Program-made: the position numbers and the translations under genes
In this document: one piece after another, positions 29,368 to 37,515 of the stretch
How the letters are laid out: each line of letters starts with the position of its first letter
Position numbering within the stretch: position 1 is the stretch's first letter
Notes under the pieces: model-generated
The model's input: only the letters and a program-made list of their open reading frames with translations
The model's database searches: none
Told to the model about the DNA's origin: nothing
From: Woeseiaceae bacterium
Lineage (GTDB): Bacteria; Pseudomonadota; Gammaproteobacteria; Steroidobacterales; Woeseiaceae
NCBI GenBank assembly: GCA_028279985.1
Contig: JANQMR010000023.1
Span: forward strand, 62,001-126,000
Length of the DNA: 64,000 bases
Reading direction: 5' to 3'

Positions 29368-30237
29368 TCAATCGCCCAGGCACTTGCCTGCGTAGGCTTT
29401 CTGTACGCCCGCGTTGTCGAGCTGGCACTCGTTGTCGTAACTGACGCCATCCATGCCGCAGACCGGCAGATAGTCGCGCGGGCAGTTCTGACCCTGCTCC
29501 TCGCAGATGCCGGCGTAGTCGATCCGTATCCCGCGACGCTCGGCATGGCAGGCATTACCGTAAGTCATGTCGTCGGAACCGCAGACGGGCACGAACAGAT
29601 TCGGGCAGGGGCGCCGGTTGCACATACCCAGCGTAAAGGTCTCGACGCCGGCCGCATCGGCGAAACAGGCATTGTCGTAGGTCTGGCCGTCGTCACCGCA
29701 AACCGGTGAGAACACGTCCGGACAATTGTCGGTGTCACAGGAAGTGCTGCGCTGGACGGGCACGCGCGCGGCATCGGCTTCGCAACGGTTGAGGTAGGTC
29801 CGTCCGTCCATGCCGCAGACCAGGTCCTCGATCGCCGGGCAGCCGCTTGCGGTGCACGCGCCGAGACCTGCGATCGTCACACCTGCCTGCTGCGCGAAAC
29901 ACTCGTTGATGTAAGTGTTGCCGTCCACGCCGCAAACCGGATCGAATGCCTCGCCGCAGCCCTCGCCGTCCTCGTCGGCACTGTCGTCGATGCAGATGCC
30001 GGTGTTTGCGATGTCGACACCGACAACGCCGGCGACACAGGCGTTGCTATAGGTCTGTCCGTCCACGCCGCAGACCGGATCGTATTCGGCCGTGCAGGCG
30101 ACATCGCCGCTCTGCGCGAGAACGATGCCGGGCTCGCCGGCGGGAAACATCGAATCCGGACCGGCTTCCGCCGCGGAAGCCGGCAATACGGCCAGGAAAA
30201 ACGCCGGCCATGGCGCCGTACGCCGTGTCTTGAACAT
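29368..30237 (-). CDS. Secreted protein with six Kazal-type inhibitor domains
   Basis: A signal peptide (FKTRRTAPWPAFFLAVLPASAAEA) is followed by six repeats of the Kazal cysteine pattern. Each has a VCG(V/M/S/D)DG-TY-N-C core, for example DPVCGVDGQTYSNAC, DLVCGMDGRTYLNRC and LPVCGMDGVSYDNEC. Kazal domains block serine proteases by inserting their P1 loop. The ATG at 30237 gives the best signal peptide; earlier in-frame ATGs exist. Tandem multi-Kazal proteins are usual in animals and less so in bacteria; here they could guard against proteases of predators or competitors, which is inference. Confidence 0.9.
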   Translation of the reverse strand: MFKTRRTAPWPAFFLAVLPASAAEAGPDSMFPAGEPGIVLAQSGDVACTAEYDPVCGVDGQTYSNACVAGVVGVDIANTGICIDDSADEDGEGCGEAFDPVCGVDGNTYINECFAQQAGVTIAGLGACTASGCPAIEDLVCGMDGRTYLNRCEADAARVPVQRSTSCDTDNCPDVFSPVCGDDGQTYDNACFADAAGVETFTLGMCNRRPCPNLFVPVCGSDDMTYGNACHAERRGIRIDYAGICEEQGQNCPRDYLPVCGMDGVSYDNECQLDNAGVQKAYAGKCLGD

Positions 30238-30275
30238 CAAAAGCCCGCCTTGGAACGCCATCGATTCAGCAGGGA

Positions 30276-31073
30276 TCACTCCATGACTGTTGTTAGAGTA
30301 TCGGCACCGGCGCCGGTTCGCGGTAACGACAACAGCTCGCGGATCGGCACCAGGCGAATACCGTCGTCACCGAGCGACGGCAGCAATTGCTCCAGTACGT
30401 CCAGCGTGGCCGGGTAGGGATGACCGATCGCCAGGGCCGCACCGTTCCGCCGGGCCAGGGTCTTGAGCCTTTCGAACTGACGCCGTATCTCGGCCGGATC
30501 GGGATCGGCGTCCAGGAACACGTCGCGTTTCAGCGCCGCGACGCCGTTCTCGGCGGCGAGCTTCAGCGCGACACTCTTGTGTGTGGTGTAACTGTCTACG
30601 AAGAATTCGAGCTCCTGTTCACGAATGGCCTGCATCAACCAGTGCATGTGGCCCGGATGGCGGGTGACCAGGCTGCCGCGATGATTGTTCACGCCGACCG
30701 CATACGGCACCGATTGCATCGCTTCGGCAAGAGCGCGCGTCAGCGCCTGCCGGTTCATGTCGATACTCAGGCCGCGGGGGCTGGCGGCCAACGGATCGTT
30801 CGGCTTGTCCATGTCATCCATGGCCTGCATCGGCAGATGTAACAACACTTCCTTGCCGCGCTCGTGCGCGTACCGGGCCAGATGACGGGAGCGCGGCGCA
30901 CCGGGCAATATCGCGCAGGCGACCGGGCCTGGCAGGGCGATCGCGCGGCGGCCGGCGTCCAGCCGGTAGCCGAGATCGTCGATGATGATCGAAACCCGGG
31001 GCGCTTGGCTCGCCGCGGCCGACGCCGCAGCCGTGAGCATGAGCAGCAGCGCCGCCAGCGCGGCGAGACGCAT
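30276..31073 (-). CDS. Divergent polysaccharide deacetylase family protein (YibQ-like)
   Basis: The 265-residue protein has a signal peptide and the NodB-like barrel of the divergent polysaccharide deacetylase family. The pattern VSIIIDDLGY near residue 30 and FVDSYTTHKSVA near 165 belong to the YibQ group. It lies after ctpA with a one-base overlap (TGATG), matching the envC-ctpA-yibQ order in gammaproteobacteria. A role in cell-wall or septal polysaccharide processing is inferred from this company. Confidence 0.87.
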   Translation of the reverse strand: MRLAALAALLLMLTAAASAAASQAPRVSIIIDDLGYRLDAGRRAIALPGPVACAILPGAPRSRHLARYAHERGKEVLLHLPMQAMDDMDKPNDPLAASPRGLSIDMNRQALTRALAEAMQSVPYAVGVNNHRGSLVTRHPGHMHWLMQAIREQELEFFVDSYTTHKSVALKLAAENGVAALKRDVFLDADPDPAEIRRQFERLKTLARRNGAALAIGHPYPATLDVLEQLLPSLGDDGIRLVPIRELLSLPRTGAGADTLTTVME

Positions 31074-32293
31074 CACTGGGCGTTGCTGTGCATCACCCGG
31101 TTTCGCGCCAGCCGCTCCAGTGCCTCGAGCAACTGGGCGTCGTTTTCGCGGTCTACCCGGCCGCTCAAGCTCAGATCGGGATACCCCGGGGTGCCTTCGA
31201 CGTAAACGTCGGGCGTGATCCCGGTCTCGTGTATCGAGTCTCCCGACGGCGTGTAGTAACGCGACGTCGTCAGCTTGATCGCACGGCCGCGCGACAGCGG
31301 CATGACCGTTTGCACCAGGCCCTTGCCGAAGGTCGACGTGCCGATGACGATGGCACGGCCATGGTCCTGCAACGCGCCGGCGACGATCTCCGATGCCGAG
31401 GCGGAACCTTCGTTGACCAGAATCACGAGTTCGCCGCCGTCCAGGATGTCGCCGCGGTGCGCGGAACGGGAGAACCGGGCTTCCGTCGTTCGACCCTCGG
31501 CGCTGACGATGACCCCGGAATCGAGAAACAGGTCGGAGACGTCGACGGCGGAGTCGAGCACGCCGCCCGGATTGTTGCGCAGGTCGAGGATCAGGCCGGC
31601 GAGGGCGCCGCCGTTCTGGTCCCGCAGGACGTCGACGGCCCGGCTCAACTCCCGCGCCGTGGACTCACTGAACTGGCTCAGGCGAATGTAGCCGAAGGAC
31701 GGCCCGAGCAGTTGGTGGTGAACGCTGGCGACGCGAACGATTTCGCGGCGCATCCTGTGTTCGATCGCGTCACCGTCGCGCCGCACCGTAATACGGATTT
31801 CGGACCCGGTGCGGCCGCGCATCTGGCCTATCGTATCCCTGACGTTACCGGGTTCTATCGCAACGCCGTTGACGGCAATGATCTCGTCGCCGCTACGCAA
31901 GCCGGATCGGGCCGCGGGCGACCCGGCGATCGGTGTGACGACGCGAACGACCCCGTCCACCTCGCTGATTTCGATGCCGATGCCGGTGTAACTGCCGGTG
32001 GTCGAAATACGGATGTTCCGGTATTCGTCGGCATCCAGGTATTCGGAATGGGGATCGAGATCGGCAACCATGCCGCGGATCGCGCTTTCGAGCAGGACGG
32101 CGTCGTCGATCGGCTCGACGTAGTCGCGTTTCACGCGCGCCATGACTTCGGCCAGCGTTTGCGCCTGTTCCCAGGCCAGCCGTTCGGCATCGGGCTCGGC
32201 CTGAGCTGACATAAGGCCGCCACCCAGCGACAGACTGAGGCCCATCACCGTGCCGATGACGACCACCAGAATCGCGCGCGTCTTCAATGACAT
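31073..32293 (-). CDS. S41 family carboxyl-terminal processing peptidase
   Basis: The periplasmic serine protease has an N-terminal signal anchor, a PDZ domain (about residues 95-165, GIGIEISEVDGVVRV), and the S41 catalytic core. The nucleophile lies in NEGSASASEI and the general-base Lys in TSTFGKGLVQTV. The 406-residue length fits CtpA/Prc-like enzymes. It is between envC and yibQ, so it probably trims envelope proteins such as hydrolase activators. Catalytic residues appear complete. Confidence 0.93.
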   Translation of the reverse strand: MSLKTRAILVVVIGTVMGLSLSLGGGLMSAQAEPDAERLAWEQAQTLAEVMARVKRDYVEPIDDAVLLESAIRGMVADLDPHSEYLDADEYRNIRISTTGSYTGIGIEISEVDGVVRVVTPIAGSPAARSGLRSGDEIIAVNGVAIEPGNVRDTIGQMRGRTGSEIRITVRRDGDAIEHRMRREIVRVASVHHQLLGPSFGYIRLSQFSESTARELSRAVDVLRDQNGGALAGLILDLRNNPGGVLDSAVDVSDLFLDSGVIVSAEGRTTEARFSRSAHRGDILDGGELVILVNEGSASASEIVAGALQDHGRAIVIGTSTFGKGLVQTVMPLSRGRAIKLTTSRYYTPSGDSIHETGITPDVYVEGTPGYPDLSLSGRVDRENDAQLLEALERLARNRVMHSNAQ

Positions 32294-32444
32294 ACATATC
32301 TCCAGCGCGCCGCTCTCTTGACCGGCGGTTGTCTCGACCTTAGCACAGCTCCAGAACCGCGACTACAAACGCCCGGGCGTTTCCAGACCGCCGAAAGCCC
32401 GTCGGGCGGGGGAACACCGACAGGACGCTAGGGCGCCTCTACAA

Positions 32445-32499
32445 GGGAGCCTCTACATAAGTCTGGCGATGCTCCCTAGTGCTCCCTAGTGCTCCCTAG
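32445..32499. repeat. Interspersed family B copy with triplicated end at the envC stop
   Basis: GGGAGC (32445) and GCTCCC (32471) bound a 32-bp unit containing CCTCTACATAAGTCTGG. The right end GCTCCCTAGT is then repeated in tandem at 32471, 32481 and 32491. The innermost CTA (32496-32498) is the complement of the envC stop TAG. A partial left copy begins CTAGGGCGCCTCTACAA at 32428. Confidence 0.7.
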
Positions 32500-33659
32500 G
32501 AGCCGGGCCGCCGCGTCACCCATAGCCGCGGATTCACCGGCCGGGTGCCCTGCCTGAGTTCGAAGTACAGGCCGGCCTGCGGTTGGCCGCCGCTGTCACC
32601 CACCGTGGCGATGACGTCTCCCGGTGCAACCCAGTCGCCCGCATCCTTGAGCAGGGTCTCGTTATAGCCATAAAGGCTCATGTAGCCCTCACCATGGTCG
32701 ACGATGACCAGCAAGCCGAGCCCCGCCAGCCAGTCCGCGAACACCACCCGGCCATGATAGACCGAACGGACTTCGCGGCCGCGCGGCGCGGCCAGCACGA
32801 CGCCGTTCCATGTCACGCGACCGTCCACCCGCGGCTGCCCGAAGTCGTGCAACAAAGTGCCGGCCACCGGCCAGGTCAGCCGCCCCTTGTAGCGACTGAA
32901 GGGCTCCTCGGACCGGATCGGGTAATCGGACAGGATCGACGTCAGCTCGTCGATCAGCCGCGACAGATCGGCTTCCTGTGCGGCAAGTCGCTGGATCTCG
33001 CGGTCTTCGCTGGCTAACTGTTGCCGGAGCGAAACCAGCAACGCCCGGCGCGCTTCCTGAGCCGTGCCCAGCGTTTCGAGTTCCCCGGACCGCCGGGCGG
33101 CGATCGCTTCGAGCCGCGCTTCCTCGGCGGCAATCTCGCTATGGAGTCTTGCCAGATCCCGAATCGCCGCCGTGACGACGTCGATGTTACCTGCCCGGTA
33201 GTCGTTGAGATAACGGTAATACGCCATCAAACGGCCCAGGGTCGCCGGGTCGCTCTGGTTCAGGAGCAGGCGCAGGCGCTCCTGGCTACCGCCCATGTAG
33301 GCGGCGCGAAGCTGCGCGGCCAGTTCGGCGGACTCGTTCCGGAGTTCGGCCTTTCTTTCGGCCAAGGCCGCGTCGAGTTCGACGCGGCGCTGCGTGCTGT
33401 AGTCGCGCTCCCGCTCGAGCTCGGCCAGGCGCAGGCGTTTCTCGGAGATCGCGACTTCGGCTTTCTGCAGCTCGGCGGTCAGCCGGTCGCGGTCCGCCGC
33501 CACGGCATCCATGCTTTGCTTGAGCGCGCTGATGCGCTGGCGGACCTCCTCGAGCTCCTTCTCCTTGATCTTGGCCAGCTCGCCGGTTGCGGCATCGTCC
33601 GCCGCCGCCGCACGCGCCGCGGTCAACAGTACCAACAAACCGGTCTTGACCGTCCTCAT
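32496..33659 (-). CDS. envC: Murein hydrolase activator EnvC family protein
   Basis: The 387-residue protein has a signal peptide, a long coiled coil (about residues 25-230, rich in RLAELERERD-type heptads) and a C-terminal LytM (M23) domain with WPVAGTLLHDFGQPR and VIVDHGEGYMSLYGY. The metal-binding residues of active M23 peptidases are not all in place, as in EnvC, which activates amidases rather than cutting wall itself. The ATG at 33659 precedes a clear signal peptide. The stop lies in a repeat element. Confidence 0.92.
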   Translation of the reverse strand: MRTVKTGLLVLLTAARAAAADDAATGELAKIKEKELEEVRQRISALKQSMDAVAADRDRLTAELQKAEVAISEKRLRLAELERERDYSTQRRVELDAALAERKAELRNESAELAAQLRAAYMGGSQERLRLLLNQSDPATLGRLMAYYRYLNDYRAGNIDVVTAAIRDLARLHSEIAAEEARLEAIAARRSGELETLGTAQEARRALLVSLRQQLASEDREIQRLAAQEADLSRLIDELTSILSDYPIRSEEPFSRYKGRLTWPVAGTLLHDFGQPRVDGRVTWNGVVLAAPRGREVRSVYHGRVVFADWLAGLGLLVIVDHGEGYMSLYGYNETLLKDAGDWVAPGDVIATVGDSGGQPQAGLYFELRQGTRPVNPRLWVTRRPGS

Positions 33660-33803
33660 ACGGGCGAAGTGTAGAGAATTCGGCAAAGCCCGGAAACGAT
33701 TGGAAACAAACGGCCCGAAACGACAATCTTCCCACGGCCCGACGCTGCTATAATGCGGCGTTTTCGCCACCGCGGCGCACCCGCGCGCCGGACAACCCGC
33801 TGC

Positions 33804-34253
33804 ATGGAAAGAATCCTGGAATTCACCGGCAATCATCCGTTGCTGGTCTCCGCGCTGATGATCAGCTTTTTCGTGCTGGTCTTCTCGGAACTGCGCCGCA
33901 AGGCCACGGCGGTATCGGCCGTCGACCCGGCGATGGCAGTACGGTTGATCAACGACGACGCCACCATCATCGACCTGCGCAGCTCCGAAGCCTTCGGCCG
34001 TGGCCATATCGTCAACGCGCGAAACATCCCGATGGATGAGCTCGAAGCCCGCATGGAAAAGCTGGGCCGGCTCAAAGGCAAGCCGATCGTGACGGTCTGC
34101 GACGCCGGTATCACGTCGGGCCGGGCCCTGGCTGCACTGAAAACCGCGGGTTTCGATGCGGTGTACAACTTGAAAGGCGGCATGAACGCCTGGGCACAGG
34201 CGGGCATGCCGATCGTGTCGGGCAAGAAAACCAAAGGCAAGAAAAAGGCATGA
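33804..34253 (+). CDS. Membrane-anchored rhodanese-like protein (YibN-like)
   Basis: One N-terminal helix (LLVSALMISFFVLVF) anchors a rhodanese domain with DLRSSEAFGRGHIVNARNIP and the active-site loop VTVCDAGITSG carrying the persulfide Cys. The 149-residue size and the position before grxC and secB match YibN. Its physiological sulfur acceptor is unknown. Start at ATG 33804; the stop overlaps the grxC start (ATGA). Confidence 0.9.
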   Translation: MERILEFTGNHPLLVSALMISFFVLVFSELRRKATAVSAVDPAMAVRLINDDATIIDLRSSEAFGRGHIVNARNIPMDELEARMEKLGRLKGKPIVTVCDAGITSGRALAALKTAGFDAVYNLKGGMNAWAQAGMPIVSGKKTKGKKKA

Positions 34254-34516
34254 GCGAAGAACCCCGCGTGGAGATGTTCGGTAACACGAGCTGCGTATAC
34301 TGCATGGCCGCGCGCACCTTGTTGACCCGCAAGGGCGTACCGTTCAAGGAAATCATCGTCAGTGACGACGCCGAACAGCTTGCCGTCATGCATGAGCGCA
34401 GCGGCCGGCGCACGGTACCGCAGATATTCATCGACGGCGAACACGTCGGAGGCTTCGACGATTTGGACGCAATGGACAAGTCGGGTCGGTTGGACGAGCT
34501 GCTCGCCGCAGGGTGA
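34250..34516 (+). CDS. grxC: Glutaredoxin 3
   Basis: The 88-residue protein has the dithiol active site CVYC near residue 15, the cis-proline segment RTVPQIFIDGEHVGG and the C-terminal helix DDLDAMDKSGRLDELL. It reduces disulfides using glutathione. The order yibN-grxC-secB-gpsA equals that of E. coli, and the start overlaps the rhodanese stop. Confidence 0.95.
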   Translation: MSEEPRVEMFGNTSCVYCMAARTLLTRKGVPFKEIIVSDDAEQLAVMHERSGRRTVPQIFIDGEHVGGFDDLDAMDKSGRLDELLAAG

Positions 34517-34543
34517 GCGCGCATCAGGCAACAGGAACAGCAG

Positions 34544-35038
34544 ATGGCAGAACAGGCACAAGAAGGCGCGGAAAAGCGCCTGGCGATCGTAAAGCTCTAT
34601 CTCAAGGACTTCTCGTTCGAGTCCCCGCAGGCGCCCGAGGTGTTTCAGGCCGGCAAGTGGGCACCGCATACGGACCTGAACCTGCGCAGCGCGCACAAGA
34701 AGATCGACGACAAGCTGCACGAAGTGCTGCTGACCGTCACCGTGCAGGCCAAGGAGAAAGACTCGGACAACACGCTGTTCCTGGTCGAGCTCCACCAGGC
34801 CGGTGTATTCGAGATCACCGGTTACACCGAACAGGAGATGGGGGTGCTGGTCGGTAGCCTGTGCCCGAACATCCTGTTCCCCTACGTGCGCGAAACCGTC
34901 GCGAGCATCGTGCAAAAGGGCGGCTTCCCGGAGTTCATCCTGCAGCCCATCAACTTCGAAGCCTTATACGCACAAGGCCTGCAGCAGCAACAGGCCGCGG
35001 CGCAAAACCAGGGCGCCGCGTCGCAGGAGACGCACTGA
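34544..35038 (+). CDS. secB: Protein-export chaperone SecB
   Basis: SecB keeps precursors unfolded and passes them to SecA. The 164-residue protein contains the family segments VKLYLKDFSFESPQAPEVF, VTVQAKEKDSDNTLFLVEL and CPNILFPYVRETVASIVQKG. A glutamine-rich tail follows. The stop (TGA in CACTGATC) lies at the point where gpsA translation probably begins. Confidence 0.96.
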   Translation: MAEQAQEGAEKRLAIVKLYLKDFSFESPQAPEVFQAGKWAPHTDLNLRSAHKKIDDKLHEVLLTVTVQAKEKDSDNTLFLVELHQAGVFEITGYTEQEMGVLVGSLCPNILFPYVRETVASIVQKGGFPEFILQPINFEALYAQGLQQQQAAAQNQGAASQETH

Positions 35039-36108
35039 TCGGCCGCCCGATCGAACCCCCGATCAAATCCCCGATCAAACCCGATAGCAAGCAACCCATT
35101 GCGGTCGTCGGCGCGGGCTCCTGGGGCACCGCGCTTGCGCTGCAGATCGCCCGCGGCGGCCGGCAGGTCAGGATCTGGGGCCGAAACCGGAACCGGCTCG
35201 AGGCGATGGCGCGTGAGCGGGTAAACCGCCGGTACCTGCCGGACTCGGCATTCCCCGATAACCTCGTGGCAACGCCGGACCTCGAGGATTGCCTGCACGA
35301 TTGCCGCGACGTACTGATCGTCGTCCCGAGCCATGCCCTGCGGGAAGTGTTGACGACCGTAAGCCCGCTACTCGACGACGAAGCCAGGGTTTGCTGGGCC
35401 AGCAAGGGTTTCGAGCTCGACACCGGCAAGCTGCCGCATCGGGTGGCTGCCGAAGTGCTCGGCGCCGATAGGCCCGTTGCGGTGCTGTCCGGTCCGACCT
35501 TCGCCGAGGAAGTCGGCCGCGGGTTGCCGACGGCGATGACCGTCGCGGCGAACAATCCGGACTTTGCGCGCGAGCTCGCGGAGACCTTGTCGGGAGAAAG
35601 TTTTCGGCCGTATACCTCGGACGACATCGTCGGCGTCGAAGTCGGCGCCGCGGTCAAGAACGTACTGGCCATCGGCGCGGGCCTGTCCGACGGCCTGGGT
35701 TTCGGCGCCAATACCCGGGTTGCGCTGATCACCCGCGGGCTGGTGGAACTGACCCGGCTGGGTGTCGCGCTGGGCGCCAAACGCGAAACCCTGATGGGCC
35801 TCGCCGGCATGGGCGACCTGGTGCTCACCTGCACCGACGATCTGTCGCGCAACCGTCGCATGGGACTTGCGCTCGCGGCCGGCAAGACCGTCGAGGAAGC
35901 CCGGCAGGAAATCCAGCAGGTGGTCGAAGGCGTGCTCGCAGCCAAGGCCGTCAAGGCCGTCGCCGACGATCTCGACATCGAGATGCCGATCTGCAACGAG
36001 GTCTACCGGATACTCTACGAAGGCGTGTCGCCGCGCGAGGCGGTCGGGGCGCTCATGAGACGCTCGCTGAAGCCGGAGCAGGCGCCGGAACGCCGCAAAG
36101 GACACTAG
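35035..36108 (+). CDS. gpsA: NAD(P)-dependent glycerol-3-phosphate dehydrogenase, non-canonical start
   Basis: GpsA makes glycerol 3-phosphate for phospholipids. The Rossmann motif VVGAGSWGTALA, SGPTFAEEVGRGLPTA, the catalytic Lys in VGAAVKNVLAIGAG and GLAGMGDLVLTCT are all present. No ATG, GTG or TTG lies in frame between 34861 (deep in secB) and the Rossmann strand. AGGAGA at 35025-35030 is followed by CTG at 35035, overlapping the secB stop, and ATC at 35038; I annotate the CTG. The leader holds four 12-bp in-frame repeats (IGRP IEPP IKSP IKPD). The stop TAG is the end of a family B element. Confidence 0.88.
   Translation: MIGRPIEPPIKSPIKPDSKQPIAVVGAGSWGTALALQIARGGRQVRIWGRNRNRLEAMARERVNRRYLPDSAFPDNLVATPDLEDCLHDCRDVLIVVPSHALREVLTTVSPLLDDEARVCWASKGFELDTGKLPHRVAAEVLGADRPVAVLSGPTFAEEVGRGLPTAMTVAANNPDFARELAETLSGESFRPYTSDDIVGVEVGAAVKNVLAIGAGLSDGLGFGANTRVALITRGLVELTRLGVALGAKRETLMGLAGMGDLVLTCTDDLSRNRRMGLALAAGKTVEEARQEIQQVVEGVLAAKAVKAVADDLDIEMPICNEVYRILYEGVSPREAVGALMRRSLKPEQAPERRKGH
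35038..35085 (+). repeat. Four 12-bp in-frame repeats at the gpsA 5' end
   Basis: ATCGGCCGCCCG, ATCGAACCCCCG, ATCAAATCCCCG and ATCAAACCCGAT follow in register and in the gpsA frame. They sit between the secB stop and the conserved GpsA N-terminus. Confidence 0.85.
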
Positions 36109-36142
36109 GGAGCCTCTGCACAAGTCATAAGGTAGGCGCTCC
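36108..36142. repeat. Interspersed family B copy at the gpsA stop
   Basis: GGGAGCCTCTGCACAAGTC is followed by GCGCTCC at the other end, giving an imperfect inverted pair over about 35 bp. Together with the preceding TA it forms CTAGGGAGCC, whose TAG is the gpsA stop. Confidence 0.65.
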
Positions 36143-36168
36143 GGCACCGATGGACGCGGGACATTGAG

Positions 36169-36491
36169 ATGACGTCACGGTCCCTGGATCGCTGTGTATT
36201 GAACGCCGCCGACCTGGACGAGGCCGACCGTAATTACGAGCGGCTGGGTTTTCATGTGTTGCCGCGGACGAAACACATCGAAATCGGCACGTCGAACCGG
36301 GTGATACAGTTCGAACGTAATTATCTGGAGTTCATCGGCGACCTGGATGCATCGCCGCAGCCGATCAGGGACCGGATGTTGCCGAGGTTCGAGGCGGGAC
36401 ACGGGCTGTCGATCATCAGCCTGAGCTCGGATGATCTGGAAGCCGACCGGGAGGCCATTGCCGCAGCGGGTTTCGAGCCGGACCCTATCAT
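36169..36491 (+). pseudogene. 5' part of a VOC/glyoxalase-like gene
   Basis: About 107 codons read LDRCVLNAADLDEADRNYERLGFHV, then HIEIGTSNRVIQFERNYLEF, the metal-site region of a Glyoxalase_3-type vicinal oxygen chelate protein. The family normally needs about twice this length. Similarity stops near 36490, where sequence from another gene begins on the opposite strand. The frame happens to stay open into the following pyrD gene, which would suggest a false VOC-PyrD fusion. Confidence 0.6.
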
Positions 36492-36562
36492 CTTTTTCGC
36501 CACGCCTCATACACGGCCGCCGCCGCGGCATTCGACAGGCTCCGGTTGCCGGCACGCATCGG
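36488..36562 (-). pseudogene. 3' remnant of a TrmL-like tRNA 2'-O-methyltransferase gene
   Basis: The minus strand reads PMRAGNRSLSNAAAAAVYEAW and then KR and a TGA stop. This matches the C-terminal SPOUT knot signature of TrmL (RSLNLSNAVAVVVYEAW type), with two residues lost. Nothing of the N-terminal 130 residues is present. TrmL is encoded near gpsA in E. coli, so this is probably what is left of the native gene. Confidence 0.6.
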
Positions 36563-36579
36563 GTAGAATGCCGCAGCCG

Positions 36580-37515
36580 ATGCGCGCATCAAAGCCCCCA
36601 ATCGACATCGAATTCTGCGGCCTGTCGCTGGACTCGCCGATCGTGTTGCTGTCCGGCTGCGTCGGCTTCGGCGAGGAGTACACGCGGGTCGAAGGATTTT
36701 CGAACCGCGACGTGGGCGCGGTCGTGTTGAAGGGCACCACCGGCGATCCGCGTCTCGGCAATCCGCCGCACCGGGTGTTCGAGACACCGATGGGCATGCT
36801 GAACTCGATAGGCTTGCAAAACCCGGGGGTCGACGCCGTCGTCGACGATATCCTGCCCGGGCTCGATTTCTCGGAGACGCGTTTTTTTGCCAATGTGTCC
36901 GGATCGACGATCGAGGAATACGAGCGGGTCACGAAACGTTTCGACGACTCACCGATCGACGCGATCGAGATCAACATCTCCTGCCCAAACGTCAAGGAAG
37001 GCGGCGTACAGTTCGGCAACGATCCGGACATGTCGGCTCGTGTCGTTGCGGCCTGTCGCGCACAGACCTCGAAGCCGATCATCACCAAGCTGTCTCCCAA
37101 CCAGACCGACATCGCGCTGAATGCGAAGCTTTGCATCGAGGCCGGCAGCGACGCACTGTCGGTCATCAACACGATCTCGGGCATGGCGATCGATCCCGAG
37201 CGCCGCAAACCGGTAATCGGCAACGTCCGCGGCGGCCTGTCGGGACCGGCGATTAAACCCATTGCCCTTTTGAAGGTGCACGAAGTCCATCAGGTTGCCA
37301 ACAAACACGGGGTGCCGATCATCGGCCAGGGCGGCATCACGACGGCAAGCGACGCAATCGAGTTCATCGTCGCCGGCGCGGCTGCGGTCGGCGTCGGCAC
37401 GGCACTATTCTACGATCCGCTGGCCTGCGTAAAAATCAACGACGGTATCGCCGACTACCTGGACCGCCACGGCATGGCTTCGCTAGCCGAGCTGGTCGGA
37501 ACGCTGGATTGGTAA
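36580..37515 (+). CDS. Dihydroorotate dehydrogenase, class 1B type
   Basis: The FMN TIM-barrel protein contains GLSLDSPIVLLSGCVGFG, the substrate loop NISCPNVKEGG with the class 1 catalytic Cys, and FMN phosphate motifs IIGQGGITTASDA and VGVGTALFYDP. This is the PyrD subunit type that normally works with the PyrK electron-transfer subunit, absent here. ATG 36580 gives 311 residues, the family length; 36568 is an alternative. The frame is open further up through two gene remnants, which I do not think are translated with it. Confidence 0.85.
   Translation: MRASKPPIDIEFCGLSLDSPIVLLSGCVGFGEEYTRVEGFSNRDVGAVVLKGTTGDPRLGNPPHRVFETPMGMLNSIGLQNPGVDAVVDDILPGLDFSETRFFANVSGSTIEEYERVTKRFDDSPIDAIEINISCPNVKEGGVQFGNDPDMSARVVAACRAQTSKPIITKLSPNQTDIALNAKLCIEAGSDALSVINTISGMAIDPERRKPVIGNVRGGLSGPAIKPIALLKVHEVHQVANKHGVPIIGQGGITTASDAIEFIVAGAAAVGVGTALFYDPLACVKINDGIADYLDRHGMASLAELVGTLDW

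Noticed and set aside
29946..30233. Arginine-rich plus-strand frame
   Set aside because: It is antisense to the Kazal repeats and is an artefact of their codon pattern.
36169..37515. A genuine VOC-PyrD fusion protein
   Set aside because: The VOC part is only half a domain, and a TrmL remnant on the other strand lies between, so the open frame is best seen as accidental.
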